From NCBI RefSeq assembly GCF_019933235.1, contig NZ_CP082945.1:7477501-7541500 (forward strand): a DNA stretch of 64,000 nt, read 5' to 3'. Positions 25,468 through 33,670 of this stretch are shown here, in pieces (the stretch's first letter is position 1; each line of letters starts with the position of its first letter). The notes under the pieces were generated by a model. That model was given only the letters and a program-made list of their open reading frames with translations. It searched no databases and was not told the DNA's origin. A program made the translations under genes and the position numbers. This stretch comes from Streptomyces angustmyceticus (GTDB taxonomy: Bacteria > Actinomycetota > Actinomycetes > Streptomycetales > Streptomycetaceae).

Positions 25468-26295
25468 TCACGATGGGGTGTTCCCGATGAAGTCGAGCAG
25501 GTCCCGGTTGAGTTCCTCGGCGTGGGTGAGGAAGAGGCCGTGGCCTGCGCCGGAGTACTCCTTGTAGACGTTGTCCGGTATCAGGGCGGCCAGCCGACGA
25601 CCGCAGAGATCGATGGGCGCGGAGGCGTCGGCGTCGCCGTGGAGGATCAGGGCCGGCACCCGGAGCGCGCCGGCCTCCTTGCGCAGGTCGGTGCAGAACC
25701 CCGTTCTGATCACCTCGACGGCGGCCTTGGCCGAGCAGTCAAGGGTCTTCTGCACCGTCCACGCCATGAGTTCGGCGGAAATCCGGTTGCCCAGATGCGT
25801 GGCGAAGAACGCCTGGGCGTTCTGGGCCATCCACCTCGGGCGGTCGCTGGTCCGGTCCGCCATCACCGCGTCGAAGAGGCTCCGGTCGATCCCCTCCGGG
25901 TTGTCCGGCGTCCGGATCATCAACGGCGCGGTGACCGCGACCAGCACCACCCGGCTCACCCGGTCATCGCCGTGCCGGGACAGGTAACGGATCACCTCCC
26001 CGCCACCCATCGAATGCGCCACCAGGGTCACCTCGCGCAGGTCGAGGTGGTCGAGCAGCGCCGCGAGGTCGTCGGCGAGGGTGTCGTAGTCGAAGCCGTG
26101 GCCGACCCAGTCCGAGCGGCCGTGCCCCCGCTTGTCGAACGCGACGCAGCGCAGGCCCTGTTCGGACAGCGGGAGCATCTGGAACTCCCAGGAACTGCTG
26201 CCCAGCCAGGCCCCGGTCACGAACACCACCGGCTTGCCCCGCCCCCAGTCGGTGTAGAACAAGCTCGTCCCGTCGGAACCTTCGAAGTACGGCAT
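25468..26295 (-). CDS. alpha/beta hydrolase (haloperoxidase/esterase-like)
   Basis: 275 residues of the alpha/beta hydrolase fold. Oxyanion region VTGAWLGSSSW (~residue 27), nucleophile Ser in AHSMGGGE (~94), acid Asp in HGDADASAPID (~223) and His in YSGAGHGLF (~252). The FDKRGHGRSDW phrase (~55) is shared with cofactor-free haloperoxidases and esterases. It is complete and cytoplasmic, with no signal peptide. The ATG at 26295 is the natural start. The physiological substrate is unknown. Monocistronic. Confidence 0.85.
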   Translation of the reverse strand: MPYFEGSDGTSLFYTDWGRGKPVVFVTGAWLGSSSWEFQMLPLSEQGLRCVAFDKRGHGRSDWVGHGFDYDTLADDLAALLDHLDLREVTLVAHSMGGGEVIRYLSRHGDDRVSRVVLVAVTAPLMIRTPDNPEGIDRSLFDAVMADRTSDRPRWMAQNAQAFFATHLGNRISAELMAWTVQKTLDCSAKAAVEVIRTGFCTDLRKEAGALRVPALILHGDADASAPIDLCGRRLAALIPDNVYKEYSGAGHGLFLTHAEELNRDLLDFIGNTPS

Positions 26296-26460
26296 GCGCG
26301 AGTCCTTCCGAGGTGATGAGGTGTCGCTGCGTCGTCATCACTGTCGCCCGGCGGGGAACGCACCGTCGATTACTCCGGAGGTAAGGACGGTCGGGGTACC
26401 CCGGATGCGGCGGTGTTGCCGGGTGCCGCCGTGCCGCCCCTCGTGCGGCGGCCGCATCGC

Positions 26461-27064
26461 TCAGGAGGTGAGCCCGAGCGTCTTCGTGGCCAGCTCGAAC
26501 GCCGGGAGCATCGCCTTGTGCTCGCCCGCGTTGAGCCCTCCGAGGTGGAGGACCACACCACCGCGCTCGGTCATCACGGCCAGCGCGCGTTCGGGCCTGA
26601 TCTCACCGGCGGCCAGGTCGGTGACCGTGTAGTCGGCCTCGGCGGCGGGCAGGCCACCGGCCTTGACCTCGCGGATCCTGACGTTGCTCTCGAAGTGCTC
26701 GGCGGCGACGAACGTCTTCACCAGGGCCCGGGGGGGAACCGCCGGGTGCGGCAGCGCCCTTGGTGCCGGACCACACGGTGAGGAAGCCGATGTGCCCGGC
26801 GGCCTTGGCGTCGAGCTCGCAAGCGGGCGTGAGCGGCCCCTGATGACCCGGCGGACCCATCCGGTCCACCGTCGCCCGCGTGAGGGCCGTCGCCTCCCAG
26901 GACGTCTCGGGGGTGAAGTGCACCGGCAGTTCGCACGCCGTGCCCTTGTCGCCGAGCTTCTTCTCGGCGACCTTCTTCTCGTCCTCGCCCCAGCCGAACG
27001 TACAGCCGCCGAGCACACCCCCCGCGACCACCGCCCCCAGCACGGCCTGCGACACCTTGCGCAT
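26461..27064 (-). pseudogene. putative lipoprotein gene broken by a +1 frameshift in a C-tract
   Basis: Two overlapping minus-strand frames make one protein. The first has a lipoprotein signal (GAVVAGGVLGGC) and runs to GFLTVWSGTKGAAAPGG. The second continues from RALVKTFVAAEHFESNVRI to the end KTLGLTS. They join at a run of seven C (minus strand; G-run near 26731-26737); removing one C restores a single reading frame of about 200 residues. This is either a sequencing error or a genuine slippage mutation. The mature protein has no recognised family. Confidence 0.7.
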
Positions 27065-27506
27065 CCCGGAAACCACCACTGGCCTGCCCTAGCGGTGAGT
27101 TGGCCGATTCCGGTCGAGGCTCTGCACGGCAGCTACCGGAGCCGAGAGTGGGGCTACCGGTGTCAAGAGGCGCACTTCGTGCACGTCGTATCGTTTCCGG
27201 CCGCTCCGTCTGACAACTACTCATGCATGCGCCGAGAATGCGGATTTGCGCTCGGCAATTGCCTTCCGGATGCGGAACTCTGGAGCGCGGCTGGTGCGAT
27301 GAGTTCGCGACATCGGGAACGCCTTCCCCAGGGCAAGGAAAAGGATTCCGGAGAGCGACGAGCGGCCACGTTGTGTGCGCGAAAAAAATCCTGATTTACC
27401 TTAACTTTCAGCCTTTTTCCGTTTGATTTCGGCTCGTGTCGCGGCGTAGCGTGAGAGGTGGTTCAGCTGGACAGCTGGATATCCACCAGAGATTCAAGGA
27501 GGCACG
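27065..27506. other. intergenic region with AT-rich promoter-like stretch
   Basis: 442 bp without a convincing gene. Positions 27370-27435 are strikingly AT-rich for this genome (GAAAAAAATCCTGATTTACC, then TTAACTTTCAGCC and CCTTTTTCCG), which suggests a strong or imported promoter for the Arg-Gly-Tyr-rich gene that starts at 27507. Confidence 0.45.
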
Positions 27507-27692
27507 ATGAGCTTCCGAAGCGTACTCCCCCTGAGGCATGGCGGCGACGGCTGGGACGACTGGGGCCGTGGCCGGGGCTACGGACGCGGTTACGGACGTG
27601 GTCGTGGCTATGGACGTGGTCGTGGATTCGGCTATGGCCGTGGACGCGGCTTTGGCCGAGGACGTGGATTCGGCCGCGGAGGCCGTTTCTAG
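27507..27692 (+). CDS. 61-residue Arg-Gly-Tyr/Phe repeat microprotein
   Basis: A 61-residue ORF with a near-perfect AAGGAGG ribosome site before ATG 27507. Residues 1-18 (MSFRSVLPLRHGGDGWDD) lead into about 40 residues made of GRGRGYG, GRGYGRG and GRGRGFG units, ending GRGGRF. RG/RGG-type tracts with aromatic spacers are known to bind RNA and to phase-separate in other organisms; the role here is unknown. Codons show more T at third positions (CGT, GGA, TAT) than surrounding genes, suggesting repeat expansion or transfer. It is preceded by an unusually AT-rich stretch. Confidence 0.65.
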   Translation: MSFRSVLPLRHGGDGWDDWGRGRGYGRGYGRGRGYGRGRGFGYGRGRGFGRGRGFGRGGRF

Positions 27693-28222
27693 CGACCCCA
27701 CAGGTCAACTTCGAGGCTGGTCCCCAGCGATGGGGGCCGGCCTTGAGGATGCCGCGACACGGCGGCCGCAGGCCGCGTCAATTCCCGCCGCTCGGGCCTT
27801 CGGCTGCAGCGGCGCACATCATTACCTTCGTGCACCATGAACTCGTGTGCGCCAACGGCGCATTGGGTTCCATGGTGCTTTTTGCGTCCCGGCTGTCTGA
27901 CTGAGTGTCCGGGCTGACTGAGTGTCCGGGCAAGGGAAACGCTGCGTGAGGCGCATCAAGGTCACACGCAGCGCGCTTCCGGGCCTTCCCTGCCCGAGAT
28001 ATTCAGTATTCCCGCCGACGACTTGCCCCGCAATCCCAGATGTGCACTGCACCGTTTGTTTCATCAATCCTTTGCGAAATCCTCGGGGCCGCATAACGAT
28101 GCGCTGCGCTCCGGCAGGGAGTTTGACGGTGTGTGGCACCAACGCTTGCCCGCTGACCGCGCGTTCCCTGGCTGTCACAAGCGGTAGGGCGCCGACAATG
28201 GGGCTCGGGCGCGGTTCTCGGC
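27693..28222. other. intergenic, lower-GC stretch with 17-bp tandem repeat
   Basis: 530 bp with no convincing gene; open frames on both strands lack ribosome sites and family features. A perfect 17-bp direct repeat (CTGACTGAGTGTCCGGG) lies at 27897-27913 and 27914-27930. The sequence 28040-28110 is poorer in GC than its surroundings, as expected of regulatory or imported DNA. Confidence 0.45.
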
Positions 28223-28882
28223 TCAGTGTGACCGGTTGTGGGTGCGGGCTTCGGCAGTGGACTTCAGGTCGCGCAGCCACGCTTCGAGGCCCTCACGGAG
28301 AATTCTGGTCGCGGTGGGTACGTCCGCCTCGACCTGGGCGCCGGTGTGGGTCTCCTCGGTGCTCACCCGGACACCGCCTTTCACCTTGGCGAAGGTCCAT
28401 ACATGGACGCCCTCGATGCGCAGACCTTCGCCGATCGCCGGGCCGGTCCAGCGGAGGCACGCACCGTCCTTGACCTGCCGGACGGTCGAGGTGATCTCCA
28501 GGCTCGTGGCGGGAGTGGAGGGGTTGGGGGGTACCGGGGTCGTCCACCGGAACGCCGAACCCTTGCGGAACGGTCCGTGATCGAGGCGCTGCACGGCCTC
28601 GACCGGGCTCTGCCAGGCCGGCCAGCGCTCCACGTCGGTCTGCAGCTTCCATATGGTGCGCAGCGGGGCGTTGATCACGGTCTCGGTGCGGTGGCGGACG
28701 CGGGCATCGGGGTCGACGCCCTTGCCGCGGCAGGTGAGGGGCTTGCGGGGGTGGGAGGCGTGGGAGCCGGTGGCTCCGGCTGGTGCGGCCGTGGGGACGA
28801 GGAGCCCTAAGGCGAGCGGGACGGCGAACAGGGCGGCGCGGGCACCGGTGCCGCGGATGTCGAAGCTGTGGATGCCGGACAT
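28223..28882 (-). CDS. secreted SRPBCC (START-like) family protein
   Basis: 219 residues with an N-terminal signal peptide (hydrophobic core ~15-35, GATGSHA after it). The SRPBCC/polyketide-cyclase-like body has RHRTETVINAPLRTIWKLQTDVERWPAW (split: VINAPLRTIW and DVERWPAW), EAVQRLDHGPF and GVRVSTEETHTG. The fold binds hydrophobic ligands; an exported member is unusual. ATG 28882 has an AGGAGGG site. It diverges from a TetR-type regulator gene with a 16-bp imperfect inverted repeat in between, so it is probably that regulator's target. Confidence 0.78.
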   Translation of the reverse strand: MSGIHSFDIRGTGARAALFAVPLALGLLVPTAAPAGATGSHASHPRKPLTCRGKGVDPDARVRHRTETVINAPLRTIWKLQTDVERWPAWQSPVEAVQRLDHGPFRKGSAFRWTTPVPPNPSTPATSLEITSTVRQVKDGACLRWTGPAIGEGLRIEGVHVWTFAKVKGGVRVSTEETHTGAQVEADVPTATRILREGLEAWLRDLKSTAEARTHNRSH

Positions 28883-28906
28883 GGGACCCTCCTGAGCTAC
28901 GAGGTG

Positions 28907-28981
28907 ACGCGTATGTGAGAAGTTATAACGATCCGCAAGGCGGCAGGTCAATAGATGCGTGATACCTTCTCACCAACACGT
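28907..28981. promoter_or_regulatory. divergent promoter with 16-bp inverted repeat, likely TetR operator
   Basis: ACGCGTATGTGAGAAG (28907-28922) and CTTCTCACCAACACGT (28966-28981) are inverted copies matching at 13 of 16 positions, including a perfect GTGAGAAG/CTTCTCAC core. They flank the start region between the SRPBCC gene and the divergent TetR gene; a TATAAC sequence at 28924-28929 could serve as a -10 box. Confidence 0.5.
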
Positions 28982-29021
28982 GATGATGTAGCCCGATGGG
29001 TGATGAGGACGGTGGCAGGCC

Positions 29022-29675
29022 ATGGCGGAGACGGGTGCGAAGACCCCGCGGGAGCGCTATCGGGCCCAGGTGCGGGCGGAGATCACGGAACGCGCCTGGG
29101 AGCAGATCGCCACGGCGGGGGCCTCCGCGCTCTCCCTCAACGCGATCGCCAAGCAGATGGGCATGAGCGGACCGGCGCTCTACCGCTACTTCGCCAGCCG
29201 TGACGACCTGATCACCGAACTCGTCCGGGAGGCGTACCGAAGCCTCGCCGAGACCCTCCGCGCGGCCGCGGAATCGGGTGCCGACCTGGCCGGGCTGGCC
29301 CACGCCCTGCGCGGCTGGGCACTGGCGGACCCGCAGCGGTACTTCCTGGTCTACGGCACGCCCATTCCCGGCTACCACGCGCCCGCGGACACCACCGCCA
29401 TCTCCTCCGAGATCATGACGACCGTGCTCGACGCGTGCGCGGCACTCGCCCCGGACGACGCCGCCACCCCCTTCGACGCCTACCTTGCGGACCACCGGGA
29501 CTGGGCCGCCGACCACCCGGCTCCGCCCGAGGCCCTCCACCGCGTCCTGACCTTCTGGACCCGCCTGCACGGCGTCCTGTCCCTGGAGCTCGCCGGCCAC
29601 TTCACCGGCATGGGCCTCGACCCCGCCCAGCTCTTCGCGGCCGAACTGAACGGCCTGCTCGCACCCCGCCCCTGA
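29022..29675 (+). CDS. TetR/AcrR family regulator (WHG-domain type)
   Basis: 217 residues. The N-terminal helix-turn-helix (about residues 15-65) contains ALSLNAIAKQMGMSGPALYR and YFASRDDLITELV. The C-terminal ligand/dimer domain has the TPIPGYHAP stretch common in WHG-type TetR proteins. ATG 29022 begins MAETGAKTPRERYRAQ. It is divergent from the secreted SRPBCC gene and likely controls it through the inverted repeat between them. The inducer is unknown. Confidence 0.87.
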   Translation: MAETGAKTPRERYRAQVRAEITERAWEQIATAGASALSLNAIAKQMGMSGPALYRYFASRDDLITELVREAYRSLAETLRAAAESGADLAGLAHALRGWALADPQRYFLVYGTPIPGYHAPADTTAISSEIMTTVLDACAALAPDDAATPFDAYLADHRDWAADHPAPPEALHRVLTFWTRLHGVLSLELAGHFTGMGLDPAQLFAAELNGLLAPRP

Positions 29676-29798
29676 GGCTGCGCCCCCGCGCCTCGCCCGT
29701 GAGGCCGCGGACCGCGCTCCTGGGCCCTGAGGGCGCGGACCCCGCACCCCGCCCCCGAGGTCGCGGGCCTGGCTCCCCGCCTCCGAGGTCGCAAGACA
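29676..29798. repeat. degenerate ~28-bp tandem repeats
   Basis: About five diverged copies of a ~27-29 bp unit resembling C-CTGAGG-YCGCGGACC-CGC-CCCCGCC run from 29671 to 29800, immediately after the TetR stop. They are clearest at the CGAGGTCGC cores near 29755 and 29783. The function is unknown. Confidence 0.4.
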
Positions 29799-29800
29799 GC

Positions 29801-29847
29801 GCCCCGCCCCCGATCCGCCTCGGTGTGCGGCGGGTCGGGGGCGGGGC
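29801..29847. terminator. bidirectional terminator hairpin
   Basis: A 19-bp stem with a single T-G wobble (29801-29819 with 29829-29847) and a 9-nt loop lies between the TetR stop and the convergent cytochrome P450 stop. Confidence 0.75.
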
Positions 29848-29868
29848 TGAGGCGTGCCGGCCGGCCGG

Positions 29869-31098
29869 TCAGGCGCCGCCGTTGTCGGGGGAGAGGCGGG
29901 TGAAGGAGACCGGGAGGCTCTCCGGGCCGCGCAGGATCGCGTTCTCCCGGTAGGGCGGGGGATCGGCGACCAGGCCGGGAGACGCCAGGCGGCGGGCCAG
30001 GGCCGTCAGGGCGATCTGTGCTTCGGCGCGGGCCAGGGTGGCGCCGATGCAGTAGTGGATGCCGCCGCCGAACCCGAGGTGGGCGTTGTCGGCGCGGTCG
30101 GGCACGAACCGGTCCGGGTCCGCGAAGCGCTGCGGGTCGCGGTTGCCGGCGGCGAGGAGCAGGCGGATGCGTGAGCCCTTGGGGATGGTGGTGCCGGCGA
30201 TGTCGATGTCGGCCAGGGTGCTGCGACCGGACATCTGTACCGGCGGGTCGTAGCGCAGCACCTCCTCCACGAGCGGAGTGGCGAGATCGGGGTCGGTGCG
30301 CAGCCGGGCGAGGGCGTCGGGGTGGCGCAACAGGGCGAGGGTGCCGTTGGCGATGAGATTGACGGTGGTCTCGTGCCCGGCGATGAGCAGCAGGCCCAGC
30401 GTGACGCGGAGGTCGATGGGGTCCATGGGGCCCTCGGGGTGCTGACTGTGCATCAGGCCGGAGAGCAGGTCCCCGCCGGGGGCGGCGTCGTGCCGGGCGA
30501 TGAGCCCTTCGAGGTACTGCTGCAACTCGGCCCGCGTCTCCTGGAGTTCGCGGATCTCGTCCTCGGTCTGGGTGTCGATGGGGTCCAGTCCGCGGGTGAG
30601 CCGGCGGGCCAGGCTGCCGAAGAGGGACTCGTCCTCGCGCGGTACGCCGAGCAGTTCACAGATGACGGTGACGGGCAGGGGGTACGCCAGGTCGGCGACG
30701 ACGTCCAGGTGTCCCGGCTGCTCGCTGATGTGCGCGTCGAGCAGATCGGTGACGAGCTTGTCGATGTGGTCGCGCATGCCCATGACGCGCGGGACGAACT
30801 GCCGGCTGACCAGCTGGCGCAGCTGGTCGTGCTTGGGCGGGTCCTCGACCAGCAGGCTCTTGCGGATCGGCCGCTGCTGCGGCGGGGGGAGCCGGTCGGC
30901 GCTGATGCGCGGGTCGCGCAGCAGGAGGCTGATCTCGCGGTGTCCGGTGGCCAGCCAGTTGCCGTCGTCCATGCGCGCGATCGGCTCGCGGAGCAACTGC
31001 TCGTAGTGGGGGTAGGGGTTGGGGCGGTGCTCATGGCGGAGGGCCTGGGCGAACAGCTCCGCGGCCGTGTGCTGGGGGGTGGCCGAGGTCGTGGTCAT
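29869..31098 (-). CDS. cytochrome P450 monooxygenase
   Basis: 409 residues, the usual length of soluble actinobacterial P450s. The I-helix oxygen-binding motif is AGHETT (~residue 240), the K-helix ExxR is EEVLR (~280), and the heme-ligand loop GFGGGIHYCIGATLARAE (~345) has the thiolate Cys. It would hydroxylate or otherwise oxidise a small hydrophobic substrate, taking electrons from the reductase and ferredoxin encoded just upstream in the same operon (12-bp gap). The substrate is not predictable. Confidence 0.93.
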   Translation of the reverse strand: MTTTSATPQHTAAELFAQALRHEHRPNPYPHYEQLLREPIARMDDGNWLATGHREISLLLRDPRISADRLPPPQQRPIRKSLLVEDPPKHDQLRQLVSRQFVPRVMGMRDHIDKLVTDLLDAHISEQPGHLDVVADLAYPLPVTVICELLGVPREDESLFGSLARRLTRGLDPIDTQTEDEIRELQETRAELQQYLEGLIARHDAAPGGDLLSGLMHSQHPEGPMDPIDLRVTLGLLLIAGHETTVNLIANGTLALLRHPDALARLRTDPDLATPLVEEVLRYDPPVQMSGRSTLADIDIAGTTIPKGSRIRLLLAAGNRDPQRFADPDRFVPDRADNAHLGFGGGIHYCIGATLARAEAQIALTALARRLASPGLVADPPPYRENAILRGPESLPVSFTRLSPDNGGA

Positions 31099-31110
31099 GG
31101 TGGATCTCCC

Positions 31111-32472
31111 TCACTCGTGTCCGGCCAGGACGGCCTGGGCGGACGGCACGGACGGGGTGGCGGCGACGGACGGAAGGCCCGGTGCGGGGTCGGCGGGCCG
31201 GGGGAACGCGGGGTCGAGCGGCTCGGGGCGGTCCGGTCCGTCGGTGGCGTTCAGCACCGGCGGGAAGGGGGCGCCGGCCTCGATGAGGGCGGCGTATCCG
31301 TCCAGCACGCGGGGGGAGTCGACCGCGACGGCCGCGACCAGACGGTCCTGCCGGCCGTAGGCGGCGACGAACTGCCGCTGGTCGAGGGAGCCCTGGGTGA
31401 GGACGACCTGGTCGGCCAGGGCGGGCAGCCCCACGCACTTGAGGTTGACCCCGAACTGGTTGGACCAGAACGCCGGGAGGGGGCGGTGGACGAGGGGTGC
31501 CCGGGAGGCGTGCACCATGTTGTGCGCGGCGGTCCGGGCCTGTGCGACGGCGTTGTCCCAGTGGTCCAGCCGCAGGAGCTGCCCGGGGTAGAGCGGGTGC
31601 GGCCAGCGGGCGACATCACCGGCGGCGAAGACGTCGCCCAGCGGCGTCCCGTCGTCGGCCAGGGCCCGGCAGGACTCGTCGCACACCACGCCGCGGCCGT
31701 CCGCGGCCAGCCCGGAGCCGGTCAGCCACTCGGTGTTGGCGAGGGCGCCGGCGGCGACCACGGCCACCTCGGCCTCCACCACGCTGCCGTCGGACAGGAC
31801 CGCTCGCCGCAACGCGCCATGGGCGTCGCCCTCCAGCGTCCGCACCGTGGTGCCGAGCCGCAGGTCCACCCCGGCGTCGCGGTACCAGCGGGCCGCGGCG
31901 CCGCCGATCACGCCGCCCAGGGCGCTCCCCAGCGGGGTGTCGCCGCGCTGGGTCACGGTCACGTCGAGGCCCAGGTCGCGGCAGACGGAGGCGACCTCAC
32001 CGCCGGTGAAGCCGGCGCCGATCACCAGGACCCGGCCCGGCGCCGCCGCCAGTGCCGCGCGCAGCCGGTCGGCGTCGTCGCGGGTCCGCAGCACATGCAC
32101 CCCGTGGAGGGCGCCGCCCTGCCGCTCGGGCCAGGGGCGGGACCGGGTGCCGGTGGCGATCAGCAGCCGGTCGTACGGCACCGCCCGCCCGTCCGCCAGC
32201 GACACCTGCCGCGTGCGCGGGTCGACGCCGGTCGCGGGGGTGCCGAGCAGCCAGCGGGCGCCGATGTCGCGCACCCGGGGCAGCACGGTGTGGTCGGTGG
32301 ACAGCCAGCCGGACAGGACCGCCTTCGACAGCGGCGGACGGTCGTAGGGCGCGTGCGGTTCGTCGCCGATGAGCGTGAGCTCACCGTCGAACCCCTGGTC
32401 GCGCAGTGCCTCGGCGGCCCGGAGGCCGGCCAGGGAGGCGCCGGCCACGACGATGCGCTCGGGGCCCCTCAC
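31111..32472 (-). CDS. FAD-dependent ferredoxin reductase
   Basis: 453 residues. The FAD-binding Rossmann motif is at the N-terminus (VVAGASLAGLRAAEAL), with PPLSKAVLSG at ~48, the NAD-binding motif VLVIGAGFTGGEVAS at ~150 and the second FAD motif LGDVFAAGDVARWPH at ~285, matching putidaredoxin-reductase-type enzymes. It passes electrons from NAD(P)H to the ferredoxin at 32469-32723, then to the P450 at 29869-31098. The first GxGxxG glycine is changed (GAS-LAG), as in some relatives. A ~40-residue Pro/Ala-rich tail is extra. GTG 32472 overlaps the ferredoxin stop by 4 bp. Confidence 0.9.
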   Translation of the reverse strand: MRGPERIVVAGASLAGLRAAEALRDQGFDGELTLIGDEPHAPYDRPPLSKAVLSGWLSTDHTVLPRVRDIGARWLLGTPATGVDPRTRQVSLADGRAVPYDRLLIATGTRSRPWPERQGGALHGVHVLRTRDDADRLRAALAAAPGRVLVIGAGFTGGEVASVCRDLGLDVTVTQRGDTPLGSALGGVIGGAAARWYRDAGVDLRLGTTVRTLEGDAHGALRRAVLSDGSVVEAEVAVVAAGALANTEWLTGSGLAADGRGVVCDESCRALADDGTPLGDVFAAGDVARWPHPLYPGQLLRLDHWDNAVAQARTAAHNMVHASRAPLVHRPLPAFWSNQFGVNLKCVGLPALADQVVLTQGSLDQRQFVAAYGRQDRLVAAVAVDSPRVLDGYAALIEAGAPFPPVLNATDGPDRPEPLDPAFPRPADPAPGLPSVAATPSVPSAQAVLAGHE

Positions 32473-32723
32473 TGTGCCCCTTCCGAGGTCAGGGGCGCGG
32501 GCTCGGTCGCCCCGCCGAGTAGGATGGCCTGCACCGGACAGGCCGCGGCGGCCCGCTCGACCTCGCGGCGGGTCCGCGGATCGGGCGCGTAGTCGTACTC
32601 CAGCGCTTCTTCGCCGTGGAACCGGAAGACGGTCGGCGCGGCGTACACGCACTGTCCGTAGCTCTGGCATCGGTTCAGATCCACGACGAGCCGGAACTCC
32701 TCGGGGGGCGGATCGGTGGGCAT
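32469..32723 (-). CDS. [3Fe-4S]-type ferredoxin
   Basis: 84 residues. The cysteine pattern is C-x5-C (CQSYGQC, about residue 20) plus a later single CP (ACPVQAI, ~65), the arrangement of actinobacterial [3Fe-4S] ferredoxins that serve P450s. ATG 32723 follows a GGAGAG site; the frame is open further upstream but without a good start. First gene of the ferredoxin / reductase / P450 operon, so the complete electron-transfer chain is encoded locally. Confidence 0.9.
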   Translation of the reverse strand: MPTDPPPEEFRLVVDLNRCQSYGQCVYAAPTVFRFHGEEALEYDYAPDPRTRREVERAAAACPVQAILLGGATEPAPLTSEGAQ

Positions 32724-32827
32724 GTCTTTGCTCTCCTCCCAGGTCGGCGGGGGTTCGGCGGGGTCATTGGCGGTGGTCGGGCGTCGCCGTGCGACGTCTT
32801 CCGGACTCGATTGCACCCGCCATTCAG

Positions 32828-32894
32828 ATAGCAACCACTATTCAGACTGTACACGCTATCCGCGCATTGACATAGTGATCGCTATCCGAATAGC
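32828..32894. promoter_or_regulatory. three palindromic operators between ferredoxin operon and TetR gene
   Basis: Related near-palindromes sit at 32828-32841 (ATAGCAACCACTAT), 32872-32885 (ATAGTGATCGCTAT) and 32881-32894 (GCTATCCGAATAGC, overlapping the second). The last ends 9 bp before the TetR start codon. Their repetition across a divergent promoter strongly suggests binding sites of that TetR protein controlling itself and the P450 operon. Confidence 0.7.
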
Positions 32895-32903
32895 ATCGAC
32901 GAT

Positions 32904-33569
32904 ATGAGTACCGATCGAGAGGAACCCGCACGGCAGCGGCTCACCCGTGCGGAGGCCAAGGCCCGCACCCGGCGCCTGCTGCTGGACGCGGCGGCCAGGG
33001 TTTTCGCCCGCAAGGGCTTCGCCGGCGCCTCGGTGGAGGAGATCGCCGAGTCGGCCGGCTTCTCCATCGGCGCGCTCTACTCCAACTTCGGCGGCAAGGA
33101 GGCGCTCTTCCTGGAGCTGATGGCCGAACGCGGTCTGGGCCGCGTCTCCGAGGCCGCCCAGACCCTCGACCGCCACGAGGCGGGCACCGGGGAGGCGGCG
33201 GCCGAGCTGGGGCGCCTGTTGGTGCAGGTCGCCGACAAGGACACCGATTTCGCGCCGCTCCAGGCCGAGTTCTGGCTCTATGCCGTACGCAACCCGCACG
33301 TCCTCGACACCATGGCCGCCGCGCTGCGCGAACCGCGTCAGGCGCTGGAGGGCCTGATCGACACCTGGCTCGCCGAGCGGGGCGCGCCCGCCGACGTCCC
33401 CGCCGACGCCGTGGCCACGGTCGTGGCGGCGCTGTTCCAGGGGCTGGTGCGCCTGCGGCGCGTCGATCCCGACAGCGTTCCCGAGGAGCTCTTCGGTCAG
33501 GCCCTGCAATGGCTGTTCAGCGGCATCGGCGCGCCCCCCGCCCAGGCCCGCCCCACCGACCAGGACTGA
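32904..33569 (+). CDS. TetR/AcrR family regulator of the P450 operon
   Basis: 221 residues. The helix-turn-helix (about residues 18-68) contains RLLLDAAARVFARKGFAGAS and EEIAESAGFSIGALYSNFGG, the classic TetR pattern. The C-terminal domain is helical, ligand binding. It is divergent from the ferredoxin-reductase-P450 operon with three palindromes between them, so it is inferred to repress that operon. No ribosome site precedes ATG 32904, so the transcript may be leaderless. Confidence 0.9.
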   Translation: MSTDREEPARQRLTRAEAKARTRRLLLDAAARVFARKGFAGASVEEIAESAGFSIGALYSNFGGKEALFLELMAERGLGRVSEAAQTLDRHEAGTGEAAAELGRLLVQVADKDTDFAPLQAEFWLYAVRNPHVLDTMAAALREPRQALEGLIDTWLAERGAPADVPADAVATVVAALFQGLVRLRRVDPDSVPEELFGQALQWLFSGIGAPPAQARPTDQD

Positions 33570-33670
33570 CCGGCGCCGCGCCCGGACCGCCCCGCGGCCG
33601 CCGCGCGCCGCCACCGCGGCGGGGTCCCGGCTCGCTCCGCACACCACTCCGTCCGCAAGGAGTCGCCTTC

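Noticed and set aside
27822..28280. 152-codon minus-strand frame and overlapping plus-strand frames
   Set aside because: No ribosome site, no family features, and mixed composition; probably non-coding.
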